From Ifrita kowaldi (lineage: Eukaryota > Chordata > Aves > Passeriformes > Cinclosomatidae): 64,000 nucleotides of DNA. Within the stretch, counting starts at the first letter, position 1. Each line of letters begins with the position of its first letter. The position numbers and the translations under genes are program-made. The notes under the pieces are model-generated. The model searched no databases. It saw only the letters and a program-made list of their open reading frames with translations, and had not been told where the DNA came from. Location: positions 23,421 through 87,420 of the forward strand of contig VZRS01009607.1 in NCBI GenBank assembly GCA_013398055.1, given 5' to 3'. Positions 14,601 through 27,300 of this stretch are shown piece by piece.

Positions 14601-16222
14601 ACAAACCACAGTGCTTGCCATGCACCATGGGGTTTTGTGTTTGTTTTCCAAACAGTCATGCCAGAGATGCTTCAGGCCTACTAGAAATTTCTTAACATCT
14701 GATGCATAATGAAAATATTTAATGTAGCATAAACACTCCTCTTTTCTTCCCCCCTTCACTTCTTAAGTGGTAACCAAAGTCCTGTTTAGTTGCACAAAGA
14801 CGAGCAAGGATTAATTCCACTTAATTGCTGTTTAAAAGATCTTGAAACGAGGATTAGTGATTTCCTACCTGAAAAGAAAGGGAGCTGGCACAGTCCAGCA
14901 GAAGGACCCCAGGTCAGAGCTTTGCAGAAGGACACACTTTAATCACAACAACATTTGCAATCCCAGGATTTCCTCTCCCACTTCCCAAAACTGCCCACGT
15001 TTCCCTTCCAGAGGAAAACCCTTCTGACCCTTCCAAATGAAGTCTGTAAGACCAGGCTGCCTTTCAAAATTCCATGTCATATGATGCAAAAAAATAGTTG
15101 CTAAGGTTTTTCATGCCTATGACCATCACATTAAAAAGTAACTTCAGAAATTCAAGGTTCTAGTGACCTATATACTGCCAGCTTTTAAAAAGGCATAGGA
15201 AGAAACATTATGGAAACAGCTATGTAAATATAGCTCATTTAATAAAAATGTAAATAAGATTCACAGAAGAGACTTAGAAACCTTGAAATATTTATTTTAA
15301 ATGAAAGGGATGAAGTCTTCAAGGTAAGATTTGTTTCTAAACTTGTAACTCCAGTATTCTAGGGCTATTATGCTTTATTTTATTTATTAAAGGGAAAGTT
15401 CTTATAAAATAAATACATTAAGCTACTCTAGCATACTTACTGCTGCTTTTCGTTTCCTTTCAAGGACTTTTGATTGTTGCCAACCCAGTCTGGATTCAGC
15501 ACATTAGAGGAGAAATATTCAATATCTCATTACTGGTGTTTTCCAGCCTTAATCATTCCCACAAATACATTTGCCTTTTTGCATTCATACCTGGTTTGGC
15601 TTGATAGCATCTGACACACAAAACCTGGCTGAAGATGGAACAAAGAAACCAGAAAAAAAAAAAAAAGATCTAAGTAAGCATCCCAGAGAATTTATTTATA
15701 GGAAAACAAAGGAAGGAAGTGGAAGGATTATTTGGAATTTCTTAACCTACAAAACAGAAACAAAGACTGATGATCTGAGCCCCTTGATTTACTGACAACA
15801 CAGCACCAGCAATACTTAAACAGCATCTTACTTGTACTTCCAATGATGGACCAGCTGAGAATTTGTATTTGTATTCTTCTAGGAAAAGAAGCTGGTGCTT
15901 TCAGGAAATATTTATATTGAGTATCTGAGATTGTTTTTCTGCATCTGTTTTCACTAACACCTTCTGACATGGAAGTCACCTGTGCTTCCTGCTAAAGCAT
16001 TATCCAAAAGAGACAATGATATCTGCCTTCTAATGTCAAAGTTTCTTTGAAGATCTGGGAAAGAAATAAAGGATCGACAGGAGAATTCTAAGGAATGGAT
16101 GGGGTAAATTCTACCCAACAGAAAAAAGTAAACCTTGCGAAGATTTTTCAAGTACAGCAAAACTTTACTACTTTTTGACCCTCAAAATATACTGTGGAGA
16201 GATAAAAGTAAGAACTGAGGTG
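11651..16222. other. Unique non-coding sequence, no gene seen
   Basis: No gene or repeat family is recognised. A run of G occurs near 13014-13022 and a run of 14 A at 15653-15666. Open frames reach 122 codons at most (minus strand, about 13871-14239) and read as random sequence. Confidence 0.6.
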
Positions 16223-16712
16223 TAGAATCAGAGAATAATCAGGCTGGAAAAGCCTTCCAAGGCCATGGAGTCCAAGCTGTGCCCAATCCCCACCCTGTCC
16301 CCAGCCCAGAGCTCTGAGTGCCACCTCCAGCCCTTCCTTGGACACCTCCAGGGATGGGCACTCCAAACCTCCCTGGGCAGCCCCTGCCAAGGCCTGAGCA
16401 CCCTTTCCATGGGGAAATTCCTGCTGATGTCCACCCTGAGCCTCCCCTGGCCCAGCCTGAGGCCGTTCCCTCTCCTCCTGTCCCTGTTCCCTGGGAGCAG
16501 AGCCCGACCCCCCCCGGCTGCCCCCTCCTGTCAGGGAGTTGTGCAGAGCCACAAGGTCCCCCCTGAGCCTCCTTTGCTCCAGGCTGAGCCCCTTTCCCAG
16601 CTCCCTCAGCCGCTCCTGGGGCTCCAGCCCCTTCCCAGCTCCGTTCCCTGCCCTGGACACGCTCCAGCCCCTCAGGGTCCCTTTTGCAGTGAGGGCCCAG
16701 AACTGGACGCAC
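16223..16712 (-). mobile_element. CR1 LINE, 3' end fragment, 5'-truncated
   Basis: This is the longest and clearest transposon copy in the window. Read on the minus strand it is the terminal ~490 bases of an avian CR1 non-LTR retrotransposon: the C-terminal part of the reverse-transcriptase frame, the short 3' untranslated region, and a degenerate ATTCTRTG-type end at 16223-16245. The 5' end is missing, as is normal for CR1, which truncates on insertion. The body is far more GC-rich than its surroundings. Several frames stay open on both strands (up to 188 codons on the minus strand). These are composition artefacts in a decayed element and do not encode a host protein. The copy is closely related to the fragment at 24.4 kb. 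Confidence 0.92.
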
Positions 16713-19700
16713 AATAATGAGTTGTGCTATGAACAAATGTGGCAGATTTGTAACACCAGGTAATTAATGTCACATGGGTGCACATTCACTAGGATAAACT
16801 AATCCTTATGACCTTCAGTGTCCAACTCTTCCCACCATATTCAGATAGGCAAGAAATGAGATATTCATATAGGACTGATAAAGCATTTAGCTCAAAGCTA
16901 CAGTGCTGAGGAACTCCAAGTTTGGGAATCACTTCTGTAGGATCTCTCCACTCCAGTTTGAGCCTATTTCTAGCAGAAGTGGGTAAGCAAGGAAGCAGAG
17001 AATTGCAGCCATCGATCCCAGAAAAGGAAAAGACTTGACTCAGTACTTCAGGATCAGCAGGAGACAGAGCTAATGCTCAAAAAAATGGTAACGAGAGACC
17101 TCAGAGACTTTGGGTACTTGAAGTTTGAAGGCCAAGGCAAGAATAACCTGAAACTTACTATTATCTGCATTGTCATAAACTGCTGGTCATCAGAGCCAGG
17201 GTTTGTGGGGTGGACTTTAAAAATGTGCAGTACTGAACCCAAATTATCCTGAGCTTCTTCCCCAGAACTGCACTGCAGGTAATTACACTCTTTTTTCTAG
17301 ATGCAATGCAAGCACAAAGCCTGGAGAAGAAAATGCACAGAAGCTTTAAAATATTTACAAGAGCAGCACCATTTATATAGATCCTGATCATCGAGTTAAT
17401 GCTGGATTTTTAATTAGAAATGGTGTTTTCTGGACAATCATTTCTTAGCTATGGGAAATTAAAAGTAACTATGAGCAGGTAAAGAAAAAATTAATAGAAC
17501 ATTGAAACACACAAATAACAGAAGTCCCAAGCTCCTTTGTGCAAAAGCAGAAATTCAGTGGGATTCAGGAGACAAAGGCTTCTGATAAATTATTCTCACA
17601 CTCCTCCTTTAGATTATAAAAGGACACCTCAGCTCTTAGTGTGCATTTATTTTTTAGCTTCCGTGCTCAAAGTATTAACAAGGTTGCTAATTTATGAAAT
17701 TTTTAGTAGAAACTTGTATTCTGGTAAATAAAAACTACCCACTTCAGCAGCACTTCATGGCACAAGGAATTCAACCTGACTCAATTCAGCAAATACTACA
17801 CATCACAGAAAGAACCAACACACAAAATATTCAATATATTAACTCAAATTTATGTGCCAATATTTGATCCTTGCTGTCTATCAGATGACATTGAGATAAA
17901 TAGTGCAAATATCAGTAATATAAAGCCTATGAGTGCTCACAGGTGACCTGGGGTGCCTCATCTGCTGCCCTGTCCCTGTCCTCGACCTCCAGAACCTGGA
18001 GTACTACAGAGATTCCATCCGGATGCCCAGCCCGGATCCCTCCTGAACCTCTGCTGGCTGGAACTGCCCAGCCCTCAGAAGCTCCAGGCTGCCCTGGCAC
18101 AGTTAATTTTGCACCTGGTGTAAATAACCCTGGCCCAGGCACGGAGGGAACGACGCTCAAATCCCATCTGCAGCAAGTGCTGTCAGCTCTCCCCCAGCCT
18201 GCACCAGCCCAAACAATGGACCAGGCTCCAAGAAAAGTGTAATTCAGATTTATGAGAAGACATTTCACATCCAATATAATTGATTACCCGCTGTAATGTG
18301 AACAGAACCTAATTTGTACTAATGAACCTGTGCATGATACAGCAAAGCATTTAATAACACGAAACCACAAAATGCCAAGCCAGATGTCATTGATGGGGAG
18401 GATAATTTTCCCAGATGGATACGTTTCCTCCCCATTTTGCTGCCTTCAGGTTGGAGAAGGTGGCATTTTACTCAGGAGACAGCTCTGATCTTCCCCATGC
18501 ATTAGTTTTGTGCCATCACAGCCTGTGTTCTACACTGAGACACTTTCCTGTCCCAGTGAAAGCCTGGAAATGCTTGTCTGCTCTGGCAAATTTTGATAAA
18601 TGTAACATCAGATTAAAAGTCATACAACCGCACGTGGACATTCTGAGCAAGATTGAAGCTAACACATCTCTTTGGGTCTGTTACAGAAAAAAAAAAAAAA
18701 CCAAGATTAAAACTGTTGATGTTTTTAAAACACGCAGTTGTGGATTTGGCGTGGAAATGAAACAACACCTATACATTATACCAATAAAAATGTGCCTTGG
18801 TGGGGAAAAAGCAAATTGTGTGGTGTTAAAATTATTCCATTTGTTTGCTTGATTTTTTTATTTTTTACATACTAGGACTGCTTATAAAATTAATAAAATG
18901 TGGATTATTCTGTGCAAAACAGTAATCAGCATGAGGGACTGCCATGGATTGCATACATTTGTAACAGGAATATTCCTTATCCCATTTGCTAAAATTACAA
19001 AGCCTTTTCCCTAAGTGTGAGAGTGTGCTGTAAAAAGACACAGAACTGCTCAAACTATAAAATCAAAAGCTGAAATTCAGCTTCACATGCCAGAATGCAA
19101 ACTCAGATTCAAAGCAGTGAGGGGCTGTCAGAGAGACCGGCGTGGCTATTTTGGGAGGTTCATTCCCAAACACACTGAACTCCCTAAATCGATTATTTTT
19201 CCAGAGGACAGCCTGCACACATTCTGTCCTCTATATGCAATCAATCCTAGTGAAAATTATCCAAAGTATGTTGTAAATAGATCCCCTGATTTTGCAGCCT
19301 TCATCGAATTATACAACTAAAATGTAAAAGGAGAACGGTAGGTCTGGGTAGCAGACGAGGCGTTGCTGTTAATGAAGAAAAGGCAAGTATTTAAATTGAG
19401 GAGGCATCTTGATGCCTTCTATGCAAGCTGAATAGCAGAACATAATAAGAAAATAAACCAGCTATCAGCCAAGATAAATAGGAATGCATCAACAGGGACT
19501 GTACGGAATTAGAATGGCGCAGCAAGAGAAGCAAAAGCTTTACAAGAATATACTAAAATTTTTCCTTTGCATTATAATGACATCTTAGAAGCAGATGGCA
19601 AAATGCCACTAGCACAGGAAGATGTCAAGAAATAATAGTGTCAGCAGCTATATAAAGAGCTAAAAGATGCTCCAGACTACCTTGTGTTTGTAAGGCTGTG

Positions 19701-20926
19701 CTTTACAAAGCCTTAAAATAATTTCATCTATGCAAGCAAAACCAGCAAAGACACTGCAAACTCTTGCAAACTAAAGCCCACCAGTCACTTTAAAAACAGA
19801 ACCTGGGTTCGGGATCAACCCACATTCAACAAGGAAACAAGGAGAATACATTTTAATATATTATAAAGAAATATTATTGTCATAATTCATTACAAGCTGT
19901 ACACGGCTCAATACATGTTTAGGGTTGCTTATTAAATTTGTCATAACTAATTAGGAATTGTTCAGAAGAGTTCGTAGAGGGTGATTTGGGAAAACATGCT
20001 TTGAATGTGAAGGCCAGCATCAATGTCATCAATAAATCCTTTGTGACCTCTGATGAATTGAAAACAAACTAAAATATGGGTCTAGGAGCACATAAGGATT
20101 CAGAATACTTCACAAAAGACAATTTGTGGAACACCATAAGTCTCCCAACCTGCCTTCCTTACATTCCCAGGTAAGACCTGGATGTTTGTTTTGCAAGGAA
20201 GAGCTCTCAGTGCCGCACACAGTGGAAATCACATCCAGTGGGAAAGGGAAGGGACAAGAGATGACAAACCAGGAAGGGAAAATGCAGCATTAACAGCAGC
20301 GTGTGCTCAAGGAGTCCTGGTTATTTAGCTGCAGCTGGTGGGAGGATGGACTTTGAGGCAGGAAAGAGAGAAACGATGGAGAAGGGATGGAGGGAGAGCT
20401 CCCAAAGCCTCCCTGCCCAGCCTGCACAGCCACGTGCCAGGTAAATTTAAAGGCTGGTTCTGGGGGGCCTTGGGGATAAAGATGAACAGTTTCTCAATTC
20501 TGCCGCCAGGGTGTGACTCCAAGAAATCCTGCACAGCACTAGGACTTGTCAGACAGACCCTTCATACACACATTTTTGGTTTTCTGCTGATTCTTTGTAA
20601 ATTTGTCAAATGAAGAGCTTATCCCTAAGATAACTAGGGATATATAAGATTATTAACTAAGAAATACTAATGTTAAGGCTTGAGCTGTCTTTAAAATTAA
20701 CTTTATTATATGACAAAACTAAAAGAAACTAAACCCGACTAAGTTGCACACACAACAAGTCCCTCAGTTCTCAAGTTTCCATCATTTTGTATAAATTGGA
20801 GCATGTCTTTGACTGACAGAGCACCAAAAACCAGCATGGTGGGCTCAGTGCAGTCTGGGGGCACATGGCAAAGAGCAACCCAGCTCCCCCAAACCTGCCT
20901 GCAGGAAAACAAACCAGCTGCAGTAC

Positions 20927-20955
20927 AAAAAAAAAAAAAAAAAAACAAAAAAAAA
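20927..20955 (+). repeat. Poly-A tract (A19-C-A9)
   Basis: An almost pure A run interrupted by one C. No AATAAA signal lies just upstream and no recognisable retrocopy precedes it, so I treat it as simple sequence and not as the tail of a processed pseudogene. It makes the overlapping minus-strand frame rich in phenylalanine, which explains that frame's odd composition. Confidence 0.8.
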
Positions 20956-22120
20956 CCAACAGCAACCAAAAACCATCACTGAAAAATACAGCATTCACTG
21001 TAGTTATTAATATTTCACATTGGTGTTTGTTCGTGCACCTATTTGTGCATTTGTATTTAAAGCAGCTAGGAACAAGCCCATAGTTCCCAGTTGTTTTGAG
21101 GAGGCTGGATGTCTCCAGCTGCAGGGGAATCTGCCAAAACAAAGGTAGAAGTACTTTGCTGACTTCAGCAAATAGAATTGAACTCTCTAATTGAACCATT
21201 TTCCATATATAACATGGGGGTTGTTAGATCATTTGGGTAATAAAACACAGATTGTTGACTGGATCAGTTATTTTAGGGATATAGCACACAGAGAACATAT
21301 ATTTCAATTTATTCCCCCAAAGGCTGTAAAAGCAGCCATAAAGCAATCAGAAAGCAGGTAAAGAATGACTTTTATGGCAGGCTAAATGAATGATAATTAG
21401 GCAACTAAACAGGAGGCATAAGTAGATGGAAATCTTTGTTTCCTCGTTCCGTCAAGCCTTTAGGTTTGAAAATCCTGCTGACAATCCTGAAGAGTTTGGG
21501 TAAGTAACTATTAGCAGGGACACGTTGCCAAAGCCACTGGGCTGGGGTTTGGCAATTTAAACCAATCATTACATCCAGGAATGACTCATCAAGGCAGTAA
21601 ATCCAAGGGAAGGGGGTTGGGAAGTTCCATCTCCCAACAGAATTCCCACATTTGAAAGGGAAATCCACGTTGGGTTGAAATACACAGAAAAGCTGAAGGC
21701 ACAAAGGTATTGAAAGCCCTGAGGAGAAACACAGCCCTCTTCCCTCCATGTTGCTCAGATTTGTATCCTGCAAAAACAAACACAGATTTTTAACCCCCTT
21801 CAAGCCAAGTTTCCATAGCAGGTAGAAAACAAGAACACATGACATTTTTATATATTATTACATTTCCTGTGTTACTTTGTTTTCTTCAAGATTTGCTCTA
21901 AACTTCTGCAAAGTCAGACTGGTAGTTTTGGGTCACAGGTTGGAATTAGTTGCCACACACACACATTCTGGTTGTGTTCTGCTACACTCAATTTGAGAGC
22001 TGCAAACTTCTGCCTCAGCTCTTTCGGAAGGATTCTTCCACTCAGCAGATAATTCCACTTCTAGAGTTTCACTGCTACCTTACATGATCTTACCACAACC
22101 AACAGCCTTGGAGCCTAAAG

Positions 22121-22147
22121 TTATTTTTATTTTTAAAATAAAAATAA
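22121..22147. repeat. Perfect AT-only palindrome, 13-bp arms
   Basis: Positions 22121-22133 are the exact reverse complement of 22135-22147, with a single base between them. Both arms contain only A and T. Chance formation in AT-rich DNA is likely. Confidence 0.7.
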
Positions 22148-24394
22148 ATGCATTGCAGCATCCTTCCTTATTATCTCCTTTTTTAGAAAGAGGGGTAAAA
22201 AATATTTAAGGGCATTTCTAACGGTCAAGGCCACAAAAGTGAAAGACACAGAGACCTTTCCTCTTGAAATTCAGCCAGAATGTGGTGCAATATATATATA
22301 AGGTGTTGTATCTGGACATAGAAGGCATTCAAGGGAACAGCAGCTTTTGAAAAAGTAATTTGCACCGTATTTCACAATATAATGAAGGCATTTATTTGTG
22401 TTGATGTTTTCAACAGCACAGAACAGGCCTTGCACATAATGGCATCCAACTCCTCCTCACCTCTTTTGTAACAATGGGCAATAATTTCTCCTGTACGGCT
22501 TGTTCAGGGTTTATTCTGCCCCTGAAATCTGTATCAAACAAACCAAATTAGAAATCCTTGAGTGGTTACCATCAAGGCACTGGGTAAACCAACTTTAAAT
22601 AATGTTCTGCTCCAGATTGGATTGACCTCTTCCCACTCTGGCACACTTCAGACACTGAGCACATTTGAGAAACTGAGAACGGGGGGTTTATTTAGGAGAA
22701 ATAAAAGAGCATCCTGACACGGGCTGTCTCACTGCCCAGCATTGCCCACCAAGTCACACATTTGGCAAAGCACATCTGTGGAATTATTTCATATCGGCCT
22801 CTCTGGTGGGCTGCAAAATGGGTGTTCTACAATTCCTTGCATGGCCTCCGCATCCCAGGTGGAAAAACAAAAACAAAACAAAATTTCTGTTGTCATCTGT
22901 CACAGACAACTCATGTCAGCACGTTTCATTCTCCTGCTAAGGTATTTTTTAATGCCACCCAATTATCCCAGCTGAATTATCCAAGTTCCTCTCAAAGCTC
23001 TGCCCATACACCCTTAAAAGAGGGGTCCCATAAATGTTCCTCTGCCTTCCAGCCTGGAGAGGTTTCCCTGTACAGACCTGACTGATTTTTCCTGAATGTT
23101 CACAAAAGAGGGATGAGAGTTTCTCTAACTGTGCCCTAATTATGTGCAATCACCTCATTTCTGAGAGTTGCCACGAGAAAAAGGTGTGAAAAGCAAATGA
23201 GCCAAATTTTATTTTGCTAGAGGCAAAGGGTTTTTCAAGGCACCTGGTGGCACAAGAACTGGAACCCAAGCAGAGGAAGCAAGTCTTCAACTGTAGTTAA
23301 GGACAAAGGTTTAAAAAGAGTTTGTAACCTACAAAAGTGTTGAAAAAGTCAAAGAAAGTTTGTAGAGCAAGGGACAGCCAAAAACAGTTGTTCTTGCTAA
23401 ATCCATGGGACACTAAGGATGGAAATTCTGAATTATAGAGAGGTTCTGAGTAAACAATGATCAGGGGAGCAACCCTTGAAATAAGGGAGGCAAAACAGAG
23501 AAGATCCTGTCACATTAATGTCCAATTATTGACCTACACGCTGTAGAGTGAGATCAAGAAATCTGGGAGAAAAGTCCTAACCAGCAGAGCAGAATTGAGA
23601 AAGGCACAAAGGGAACGAAAGAAGGACCTGTGTGAGGAAATCAGAGAGGAAGGACACAATAAACTGGTACAAGAGCACAGAGGGACAGCTTGAGAGGGGT
23701 GATGATTGAAACAGAGTGATCCTTAGCAGGAAGAGGAGTGGAAAGTGCAGGCCGGAATAGGAGCATAATCATCAACTCTCCTCCAGTATCAATGTGACAA
23801 TTACAGCTCAGCTTCCCTTGCCTTTTTCTTCTCTTAAGGAGCTTATTTTTCATTAAAACATGGAAACATAATATGCAGTTGTAGGAAGGCTGTGCCTGGC
23901 ACCCAGTATTTAATCATCCTATCTTCTGACACTGCAAATTTCATTATATCCCCCCATAATCTTGTCTGGTGTCATTGTGTATTACAGCTTCTGTTCTCAA
24001 TAAAAGGATTGTTTAGGCTAACACTGCATGGATGATCTCCGTGAATTTATGCTGACTAGCCCAAAATTTGCTACAGGTGCCCCTTGCCTCCCTCTTAATA
24101 ACCCCTGGTGCTGCATTAACACATCTCCGGCCTGCTGATGCTTCCACTATTGCCTAGGAACTCACAGAGACCTCAGCGCTCTCTCTTCACACCTTAAGAG
24201 ATCTAATCCTCTCAAATTATACAATTATTTCAATTTCTCAAACTTTACTATTTGAATAGGTTCTATCCTTTCTGTGCAATTTGCCCAGGAAGATGGGGAG
24301 CTCACAAGAAATTTCATGTGGAAATCTGCTTTTGGAATGGCTCTGCTTAATGGATAACCTTTGTCACAGAGTATTGGCCAGGTACCACAGTGAC

Positions 24395-24527
24395 CACTCA
24401 GGGGGTGGAGTGCCCATCCCTGGAGGTGGCACTCAGAGCTCTGGGCTGGGGACAAGGTGAGCATCAGGCACAGACTGGACTCCATGGGCTGGGAGGGCTT
24501 TTCCAACCTCAGTGATCCTGGGATTCA
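24395..24527 (+). mobile_element. CR1 LINE 3' end fragment
   Basis: A short plus-strand CR1 terminus ending in a GGGATTC variant of the CR1 3' octamer at about 24526. The last ~110 bases match, in the opposite orientation, the 3' end of the CR1 copy at 16.2 kb. They differ by scattered substitutions and an internal deletion near 24420. Weaker similarity may extend upstream to about 24300. It carries no coding capacity. Confidence 0.82.
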
Positions 24528-25091
24528 GACAGACCTTGGCACTGCGGAGCCTTTGCAGAAGAGAATATCCCAACCAGCCTCCAAATAAGACAACACACGT
24601 TAGAAACAACCAATAAAGGCAGAATGTTGTGGTCGGAACTGCTGATCCAAACAGTGACTTACTCCCTTAAACAACCAAGTTCTGTCATCTGTGCCCGAGC
24701 TGTTCCACGCACATATCCGCATCCATGACACCTACTGCCATTAAAAAGTCAGATCTACTTGATCTTCCCCAGACAAAACCCTGACCCACCCGGAGGCCCA
24801 GCCTTGTTCCAATCAGCAGGGTGGCCTAAGACGCCCCAAAGCACCCTGGAGTGACAACTATTCTGATGAACAAACAGAATGAATGGAATTCACTTATTCC
24901 CACTCCTACAAACCCAACACTGATGGTGTCTGTTAGCGCTACCTTATAATGCCAGTGTTTAAAAGGCCTCAGAGCCCCTTCAAACACAGCTGAATATTGA
25001 AAATTGAACAAAGTCAATCTATTTTCATCATTGTACCTCTGAGAAAGGGCCTTATGGGTTTTTTAATTGCAACACAAAGTTATTTACCAAG
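24528..25091. other. Unique non-coding sequence
   Basis: Nothing recognisable. Short open frames only. Confidence 0.6.
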
Positions 25092-25235
25092 TTGGGGTTT
25101 TTCGTTTTGGTTTGGGTTTGTTTGTTTTTGGGGGGGGGTACGGTTTTTTTGTGGGGTTTTTTGGGCTTGTTTTGGTTGGAGTTTTTTGGGTTGGTTTTGT
25201 TGTTATTTTTTTGGGTTTTTTGGTTTTTTGCTTTG
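25092..25235 (+). repeat. G/T-rich low-complexity tract, G-quadruplex prone
   Basis: About 145 bases are composed almost only of G and T on the plus strand, with just a few C and A. G runs of 3, 4 and 9 are separated by short T loops, which is the arrangement expected of an intramolecular G-quadruplex. All six frames are distorted here; the apparent hydrophobic Phe/Gly/Trp protein on the plus strand and the Lys/Asn/Pro protein on the minus strand are artefacts. Similar GT tracts occur at about 50741-50820 and 62145-62184, and an inverted version ends the window. Confidence 0.85.
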
Positions 25236-26020
25236 CTTATACTCTCCATGATGCTAAAGAAACAGGAGAGGGAAAACTTGAGCTAAGTTTAATTTACACA
25301 GAGTCTTTTCCTGGCCTGATCCTGGATGAATTTAGCATTAAAGCAGAGTAGGAGAGTCCATGCACTCATGCAATAAGGCACAGACAATTACCTCTGACCA
25401 GCTCCCTGCTACCCAAAATAAAGCAATTCCCAGGCTGAGGTTTTAATCCGCTGTCCATCACCCGTATTCCTGAAGTTTTAACGTGTCATGAGAGACAGTG
25501 GGAGAGATAATCACTGACCTGGAGCTTGTTCCCTCCCCAGCCCTTTATAAATCACAGCTGGTAATAAGGAGTGCAACATATTTAGAAACACACAGATTAT
25601 GGTATTGATCCTCCCCTCACACTGGATCGTGAACATCTCTCTCTTCTACCTGATAATATTTCAATTTAAAATGTGCTTAAATCCACTTTTATGTGTTCCT
25701 TTGAACACATATAAGTGTTCACTGAAAGGCCAGAAAGAGGAAAAAAGCCCTGTTATTTCAATAATAGTCAGCAATGATTTATTCCCCAAAACTTTCCCTT
25801 TGAATGCGACTCCTTTAAGCCAAAAAAAAAAAAAAATCAGTGAAGAAGAAGCCAAATGAATATAACAGCAATCCCACTGCTGTGCACCCCTAAAATGAGC
25901 AATTGCCAATTATGTCAGTTCTCCCCAACTTTTTTTTCAGAGTTCTTCCCATTTCAAGCAAACCTGTCTGCATATTGTGGCCAGAAAGGGAAACATCTCT
26001 ATTGCTCTGACGAAGGATTA
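25236..26020. other. Unique non-coding sequence with A15 tract
   Basis: No gene or repeat family seen apart from a run of 15 A at 25822-25836. Confidence 0.6.
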
Positions 26021-26059
26021 ATAAATATATTAAATATATATATATAAATATATATATAT
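26021..26059. repeat. AT dinucleotide microsatellite, imperfect
   Basis: An AT-only stretch of alternating TA units interrupted by two or three extra A or T bases. Likely length-polymorphic. Confidence 0.9.
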
Positions 26060-26954
26060 GCACCTATGTGTTAGGATAACAGGGAGTACCTAGCAACTGA
26101 AATTAGACCAGATAAGTGAAAAGATATTTTGAAGAATCATTAATTAAGAAACATACTGTTAATTTAGAGTTAGAACAAAAAGAATAATAATTTGAGTCTA
26201 GCTAATATTTACCTACGAATTCTAATACAGGACAGTTGAAATACCGACTAAAATAAGAAATTTATTGTTGAAGCCATCAATGACGTTAAAAAAGGTGTCA
26301 CCTAAACTCAAACAAGAGCTACAAGAAGCAAAGGCGGGTAAAAATTCTTCGTTTACAGATGATATAAAATGGTCACATGTAGACTACAAACAAAAGGAAA
26401 TCCATACAAGAAATACTGAAAAGTCAACAATGCTTAGTGAAGTAAAAAAAGGAAGACATCAGTGAGATATTAAATAACCTGCACCGGGATATTTGCAGTT
26501 CAACATAATGACAAGTGATCAGGAGAAGAGTATATAATGTTATGAGAGAAAACAAATTCCATGTATATTAAATTAAATTATTTAAAATTTTGTGTATTTT
26601 TTTTAATTATACTTATCACCTCACAGAAGATCTACAAGAAGAAATATGAAATTACAGTACCATGGCAGGTGAAAATTAAATAAACTCAGTCTGGTTGCCT
26701 TGTGAACAAGTTCTTTTTTTGCATAAAAAGCATAGACCCTTATCACATTTTAGCAAAGAGAATCAACTCCCCGTCTTTCTGGCTGTCAGTAAATCCCACA
26801 TTATATCAGGAATTCAGGAAAGACAGAGGGGGTAGAACACAAAGCATCCTCAGGCCTCCAACCATTGTGTGCCCAGGTCTCAAATACCTCACACTCATCA
26901 CCACTCACAGGTTCCTGTGACCCGGAGAGCAGCTCTGAGGATGCAGAACAAAGG
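26060..26954. other. A-rich non-coding sequence, possible old repeat remnant
   Basis: The plus strand is A-rich from about 26100 to 26560, and a lysine-rich open frame of 66 codons falls within it. The texture resembles a decayed retroelement body, and a CR1-like fragment follows directly downstream, but I could not match this part to CR1. No gene is claimed. Confidence 0.4.
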
Positions 26955-27300
26955 ATTTGATCAGAGGAATGGAATGGATTTCACAGAAAGCCAACCCCAT
27001 GCAGTAATTTTCAAAAATAAGTGGCTGAGGAGAAATATGATCGAGGCCTATGAAACGAGGAGCAGCACAGAGATAGTGAATAGGCAATGATTTTTCATTA
27101 TTTGCCATTATTCAAGACATAAGTGGAATAAAATGAAATTATGAACAAGCAGTTCAAAAAAACCAAGAAGAAGGACTTTTCCTTCGCAACTCATAATTAA
27201 ATCATACAGCTCATTACCCCAGCATGGTGCTTCTGCCAAGAGTATAAATTTTTTCAAAAGGAATTAGATAAATTCCTGGAGGGAATGTCCACCCTCAAAG
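26955..27300 (+). mobile_element. Ancient CR1/L3-like LINE fragment
   Basis: The plus strand follows, with many substitutions and small gaps, a CR1-superfamily 3' region that is abundant in turtles and crocodilians. Recognisable landmarks are a segment at 26959-26978 (GATCAGAGGAATGGAATGGA in the window), one at 27031-27050 reading as a decayed Asn-Met-Ile-Glu-x-Tyr stretch, and one at 27240-27285 ending in a Leu-Asp-Lys-Phe-like segment. The 3' terminus is not visible. It is much more diverged than the other CR1 copies here and so much older. The family assignment rests on memory of the consensus. Confidence 0.6.

Larger units (their letters stand above)
16713..24394. other. Unique non-coding sequence with simple tracts
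   Basis: No gene is recognised. Simple sequence includes a run of 14 A at 18687-18700, a 19-A plus 9-A tract at 20927-20955, a short CA repeat at 21954-21965, and a perfect AT palindrome with 13-bp arms at 22121-22147. The stretch 19360-19760 reads like an old A-rich retroelement remnant, but I cannot assign it to a family. GC-richer patches near 17940-18230 and 20330-20530 show no repeat signature. Confidence 0.55.

Noticed and set aside
16148..16714. Open frames up to 188 codons on the minus strand and 150 on the plus strand
   Set aside because: They fall in the CR1 LINE fragment and reflect its GC-rich composition; the element is 5'-truncated and not functional.
19360..19760. A-rich stretch resembling an old LINE body
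   Set aside because: I could not match it to a specific family; left as unassigned sequence.
20780..20955. Sequence ending in a long A tract, possible processed pseudogene
   Set aside because: No polyadenylation signal before the A tract, no recognisable protein on either strand and no target-site duplication seen.
21405..21845. 146-codon minus-strand open frame rich in Leu, Phe and Cys
   Set aside because: No family resemblance, no upstream promoter or splice signal; probably chance.
25052..25351. Apparent membrane protein (plus strand) and Lys/Asn-rich protein (minus strand)
   Set aside because: Both are translations of a G/T low-complexity tract.
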